From Dehalococcoidia bacterium (GTDB lineage: Bacteria; Chloroflexota; Dehalococcoidia; Bin125): DNA of 8,626 nt. This document shows positions 6,168-8,626 of this stretch, piece after piece. The notes under the pieces were generated by a model. It was not told the origin of the DNA, ran no database searches, and saw only the letters and a program-made list of their open reading frames with translations. The position numbers and the translations under genes were made by a program. The stretch's first letter is position 1; each line of letters starts with the position of its first letter. The stretch is from NCBI GenBank assembly GCA_007571275.1, contig RKRS01000064.1:1-8626 (forward strand), read 5' to 3'.

Positions 6168-6503
6168 GTGAGACAGATCAGCCTTTTGGCCTCGGTTGTT
6201 GAAGATGAGCGACAACTTGACGGCAGCCGTCACGTCGAGATCGTTGGAGACACTGATCAGGCGGATGTGGCGCTACAGCTCGTGATCGACCGAGACGGAT
6301 CGCTGCAGGAAGCCGAATTGAGCCTGCAAGTAGACGGGATAGACGTTGTGATTGGATTTGACCAGGGCGCGGAAATCAGCGGCGACGAGCAACTGTCGAT
6401 CCATTTGCGCAGTTCAGTCGGAGAGGCTGAGGTAGTTCAGCGAGATGATGGTGATATCGCGCTGGCGTTGACCCTGTATGACTTGCCGGAGCAACGTCAA
6501 TGA
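6168..6503 (+). CDS. Small acidic protein of unknown function, coupled to cofD
   Basis: From GTG at 6168 the protein has 111 residues; a TTG at 6153 would add five. Neither start has a ribosome binding site. The GTG is preferred because TACGAT lies 6 bases upstream, compatible with a leaderless message. The sequence is rich in Asp and Glu and has no Lys, Cys or Trp. Alternating hydrophobic and polar residues (for example LQVDGIDVVIGF and DIALALTLYDL) suggest a beta-rich soluble fold. No signal peptide or membrane segment is visible. The stop TGA overlaps the cofD ATG as ATGA (6500-6503), so the two are almost certainly cotranslated, which suggests but does not prove a link to F420. I do not recognise the family. 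That it is a real gene is likely from the overlap and from the hairpin at its end. Confidence 0.65.
   Translation: MRQISLLASVVEDERQLDGSRHVEIVGDTDQADVALQLVIDRDGSLQEAELSLQVDGIDVVIGFDQGAEISGDEQLSIHLRSSVGEAEVVQRDDGDIALALTLYDLPEQRQ
6479..6499 (+). promoter_or_regulatory. Hairpin presenting the cofD ribosome binding site
   Basis: TGAC+TTGC (6479-6486) pairs with GCAA (6491-6494) and GTCA (6496-6499), with one bulged C at 6495. This gives an 8-bp stem with loop CGGA. The ribosome binding site GGAG (6488-6491) is in the loop and the first stem base, 8 bases before the ATG at 6500. The stem ends directly against that ATG and is made of the last codons of the small acidic gene, so upstream translation would open it. 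Confidence 0.45.
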
Positions 6504-7441
6504 CCCGAGTCGCAGTGCTGGCCGGCGGCGTTGGCGCGGCGCGATTCCTCGATGGACTCGTCCGCGTCGTTCCGCCATCGGATGTCACCGCCATCGTCAA
6601 TGTTGGCGACGATATGGAGTGGGCCGGACTGCATATCTCTCCCGATCTGGACACGATCACGTACACCCTGTCCGATCTGGTCAATCCAGAAACCGGCTGG
6701 GGCTTACGCGGGGAATCACGGCGCACTCTGGATCGACTCTCGGAACTGGGTGGACCGGATTGGTTCATGATCGGCGACCTCGACCTCGCCACACACCTGT
6801 ACCGGACACACCGATTGTCGGCGGGCGACACGCTCTCGGACATCACTCGAGATCTGACAGCACGGCTCGGTCTGGAGTGCGTCATCACTCCCGTCACTGA
6901 TGATCGACTACGCACCGTGGTCTGCGCCGATGCCGGGGAGCTGGCGTTCCAGGATTACTTCGTCAGACGACGAGCGTCAGACGCCGTCCACTCGCTTCGA
7001 TTTGACGGGGCGGAGTCAGCACAGCCCGCGCCGTTCGTGCGAGATGCGCTGGCTTCAGCTGATGCAATCGTGATCGCGCCGTCCAATCCGTTTCTCAGCA
7101 TCGATCCATTGCTGAGCGTGTCCGGCGTGCGCGAACTCGTGCGCTCGAGCAAGCACAAGGTGGCCGCGGTCAGCCCAATCATCGGCGGCCAGGCAGTGAA
7201 GGGACCAGCGGCGGATATTTTGCAATCGTTGGGACACGACGTGTCCGCACTAGGCGTCGCACGCATCTATGCCGAGTTGGCGAACGTGTTCATCCTGGAC
7301 CAGGAGGATGCATCGCTCGCCCCAGCGATCGAGACAGAGACGGGAATGCGCGTCGTCGTGATGCCAACATTGATGATCGATGTCGACGCCAAAATGGCCC
7401 TCGCCTCAGGGACGCTGAAAGCGGTGCTTGATGCCGCCTGA
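6500..7441 (+). CDS. cofD: 2-phospho-L-lactate transferase (F420 biosynthesis)
   Basis: CofD (FbiA in actinobacteria) transfers the phospho-lactyl or phosphoenolpyruvyl group from its GDP-activated form to Fo, giving F420-0 or dehydro-F420-0 and GMP. The 313 residues match the usual length. Visible signatures are the N-terminal GGVGAARFLDGL (9-20), NVGDDMEWAGLHISPDLDT (34-52, including the metal-site region D51), GWGLRGES, FMIGDLDLATHLYRT, the APSNPFLSIDPLL block (193-205) and PIIGGQAVKGPA (226-237). The protein is cytoplasmic. The start is fixed by GGAG 8 bases upstream and the ATGA overlap with the preceding small gene. It overlaps cofC, the enzyme making its substrate, by 11 bases. Nothing is missing or truncated. 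The other genes needed for F420 (Fo synthase, glutamate ligase) are not in this window. Confidence 0.97.
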   Translation: MTRVAVLAGGVGAARFLDGLVRVVPPSDVTAIVNVGDDMEWAGLHISPDLDTITYTLSDLVNPETGWGLRGESRRTLDRLSELGGPDWFMIGDLDLATHLYRTHRLSAGDTLSDITRDLTARLGLECVITPVTDDRLRTVVCADAGELAFQDYFVRRRASDAVHSLRFDGAESAQPAPFVRDALASADAIVIAPSNPFLSIDPLLSVSGVRELVRSSKHKVAAVSPIIGGQAVKGPAADILQSLGHDVSALGVARIYAELANVFILDQEDASLAPAIETETGMRVVVMPTLMIDVDAKMALASGTLKAVLDAA

Positions 7442-8123
7442 CGTTGGCAAGCTTGTCGCCGTCGTACCAGTGCGAGGCCTGCCGGCAGGCAAGCGTCGGC
7501 TCGCAGCGTTGTTGGACGTGAACGAGCGCAACGGACTCGTGCGGGCGATGTTGGACGACGCCGTCGCGGCGTTGACCGCAGCGGAGTCCATCGACCGCGT
7601 CGTTATCGCATCGCGGGATGCAGCCGCGCGAGATGAGGCGGCGCGGCTGGGAGTTGAATTCCTCGACCAGACCGAGCTCAGGCTGGGCTACAACCGGGCA
7701 GTGTCATTCGCGCAGGACGCGCTGGCCGAGTCGGACGCCATATTGGTCGTCCCCGCGGATGTGCCCCTGATCACACCTGATGCGGTCGACCTGCTGGTCT
7801 CGACGGCGCCTGATGGCCCGGCGGTGGTGGTCGCCCCTGCCCACAACGGCGGTACTAACGGTCTGTTCTTGCGACCGCCCCTCGTGATCGCGCCGCAGTT
7901 CGGTCCGTCGTCTGCGAGAGCGCACGCGCAATCCGCAGCATCGGCTGGAGAGGCGGGCGTCCCATTCCGAGAGGCGCGGATTGACGTCTGGGCGTTCGAT
8001 CTGGACACGCCGTCGGATTTGCGCTGGCTGCAGCAGACGTTACCGCAACTGCCTGAAGCGATTGCCCCGAACTCGCGTCGCTGGCTGGCCGCACGGGAGG
8101 CGCGCACAGGCGCGCCGATCTAG
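7431..8123 (+). CDS. cofC: 2-phospho-L-lactate (or phosphoenolpyruvate) guanylyltransferase
   Basis: CofC (FbiD) activates a phosphorylated three-carbon acid with GTP to make the donor used by CofD. The 230-residue protein has the nucleotidyltransferase layout: VPVRGLPAGKRRLAALL with K21 near the N-terminus, ERNGLVRAMLDDAVAAL, LGYNRAV, the metal-binding PADVPLI (108-114, with D110), NGGTNGLFLRPP (from 139), FGPSSARAH, and the terminal DLDTPSDL (190-197). The ATG at 7431 is chosen over the adjoining TTG at 7428; neither has a clear ribosome binding site, in keeping with translation continuing from cofD, which it overlaps. GCGG (7421-7424) and CCGC (7434-7437) flank the ATG and could form a weak stem. 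Whether it uses 2-phospholactate, phosphoenolpyruvate or 3-phosphoglycerate cannot be told from sequence by eye. Confidence 0.93.
   Translation: MPPDVGKLVAVVPVRGLPAGKRRLAALLDVNERNGLVRAMLDDAVAALTAAESIDRVVIASRDAAARDEAARLGVEFLDQTELRLGYNRAVSFAQDALAESDAILVVPADVPLITPDAVDLLVSTAPDGPAVVVAPAHNGGTNGLFLRPPLVIAPQFGPSSARAHAQSAASAGEAGVPFREARIDVWAFDLDTPSDLRWLQQTLPQLPEAIAPNSRRWLAAREARTGAPI
8099..8116. terminator. GC-rich hairpin at the end of cofC, possible bidirectional terminator
   Basis: GGCGCGC (8099-8105) and GCGCGCC (8110-8116) form a perfect 7-bp stem with loop ACAG, within the last codons of cofC and 4 bases before its TAG. No T-run follows on the plus strand, so it is not a classical intrinsic terminator. 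On the minus strand it lies 24 bases past the acyl-CoA dehydrogenase stop. It is the only strong hairpin near this convergent end. Confidence 0.35.
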
Positions 8124-8140
8124 ACCAATCGAGAACAGCG

Positions 8141-8626
8141 TCAGGATCTGGGCAGACCGAAGCCGCGCTGGGCGATGATGTTGCGCTGCAGCTCATTGCC
8201 GCCCGCGCCGAAGGTCGGCATCACCGCGGCGAGGTAACCGTTCTCAGCCGAGCCATCCATTGGCGCTCGCCCATCGTTGCCGTTGAGCTGTCCGTAGAGA
8301 CCCATCGCGTGCAGCGAGAAGTTCTGCAGGCGTTGCATCATCTCGGTAGAGAAAATCTTGACCTGGCTAGCCTCGTAGTTGGGCGATTCCTCACGCTTGA
8401 GCATGTCGAGGATGCGATAGCTGAGGTGTTGCAAGACCTCCAGCTGGACCTTGAAATCGGCCAGCGTGCCTTTGATCCCGGCGTCGTCGATTGGCCGCCC
8501 CATCGGCGTCTCGGACTTGGCCCAGTCGATGAGCCGGTCGTAGACCGCCCGCACCGAGGACACCGTGAAGATGGAAATCCGTTCTCGATCAAGCGCGTGG
8601 GCCGCGTAGTACCAGCCGCGGTTCTC
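8141..8626 (-). CDS. Partial: acyl-CoA dehydrogenase, C-terminal part
   Basis: The last 161 codons of a flavin-dependent acyl-CoA dehydrogenase are visible; the frame stays open to the window edge, so the N-terminal and middle domains lie outside. An internal GTG at 8563 is not the real start, because the sequence upstream of it (NRGWYYAAHALDRERISIF) is clearly family-like. The visible part is the C-terminal helical domain, with RPIDDAGIKGTLADF and the terminal GAGGNELQRNIIAQRGFGLPR, the counterpart of the common GGTNEIQRNIIAERGLGLPR. Aligned on LQR, the position of the catalytic glutamate of medium-chain enzymes (the E of YEGT) is alanine here, as in FadE-type enzymes that place the base elsewhere or in a partner subunit. 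It converges on cofC with 17 bases between stops. Substrate unknown. Confidence 0.9.
   Translation of the reverse strand, partial: ENRGWYYAAHALDRERISIFTVSSVRAVYDRLIDWAKSETPMGRPIDDAGIKGTLADFKVQLEVLQHLSYRILDMLKREESPNYEASQVKIFSTEMMQRLQNFSLHAMGLYGQLNGNDGRAPMDGSAENGYLAAVMPTFGAGGNELQRNIIAQRGFGLPRS

Noticed and set aside
5378..6202. 274-residue plus-strand frame opposite the PHP and first RDD genes
   Set aside because: The minus-strand genes beneath it carry complete PHP and RDD motifs; this frame is Arg/Gly/Ser-rich and fits a shadow.
6376..6915. 179-residue minus-strand frame opposite the small acidic gene and cofD
   Set aside because: Ser/Arg/Thr-rich, opposite a certain cofD N-terminus, and without motifs.

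Overview
The window is GC-rich, densely coded bacterial DNA with short intergenic gaps, GTG starts alongside ATG, and several gene overlaps. A long class II (adenosylcobalamin-dependent) ribonucleotide reductase, an F420-biosynthesis pair (cofD-cofC), zinc-ribbon/RDD membrane proteins and an acyl-CoA dehydrogenase together suggest an aerobic member of Chloroflexota (Thermomicrobia-like) or, less likely, Actinomycetota. This placement is inferred from gene content; no marker gene is present.

Layout. Positions 1-117 (minus) hold the first 39 codons of a gene cut by the window edge, which look like the start of a methionine-synthase/uroporphyrinogen-decarboxylase-like protein. Positions 118-538 are a divergent intergenic region with a candidate structured element (about 203-294) and a ten-codon open frame behind an ideal ribosome binding site. 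Positions 539-3421 (plus) are nrdJ. It converges, with only 4 bases between stop codons, on a minus-strand run of four genes: a PHP-domain metal-dependent hydrolase (6085-5492), then three successive zinc-ribbon plus RDD membrane proteins (5468-4767, 4770-4213, 4169-3426). An 82-base divergent region separates this run from a plus-strand group: a small acidic protein of unknown function, cofD (2-phospho-L-lactate transferase) and cofC (its nucleotidyltransferase partner). The window closes with the 3' part of an acyl-CoA dehydrogenase on the minus strand.

How they work together. nrdJ makes deoxyribonucleotides using cobalamin. CofC makes the GDP-activated three-carbon acid that CofD joins to the deazaflavin Fo, giving (dehydro-)F420-0. 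The small acidic gene shares an ATGA stop/start with cofD, so it is a candidate F420-related partner. The three RDD proteins share a domain plan (N-terminal CxxC...CxxC, then RDD membrane segments) and are probably a tandem expansion; their function is unknown.

The most unusual pattern is that the ribosome binding sites of all three RDD genes and of cofD lie inside or against small inverted repeats at tight gene junctions, as expected for translational coupling through melting of RNA hairpins. No tRNA, rRNA, insertion sequence, CRISPR array or phage gene was found.
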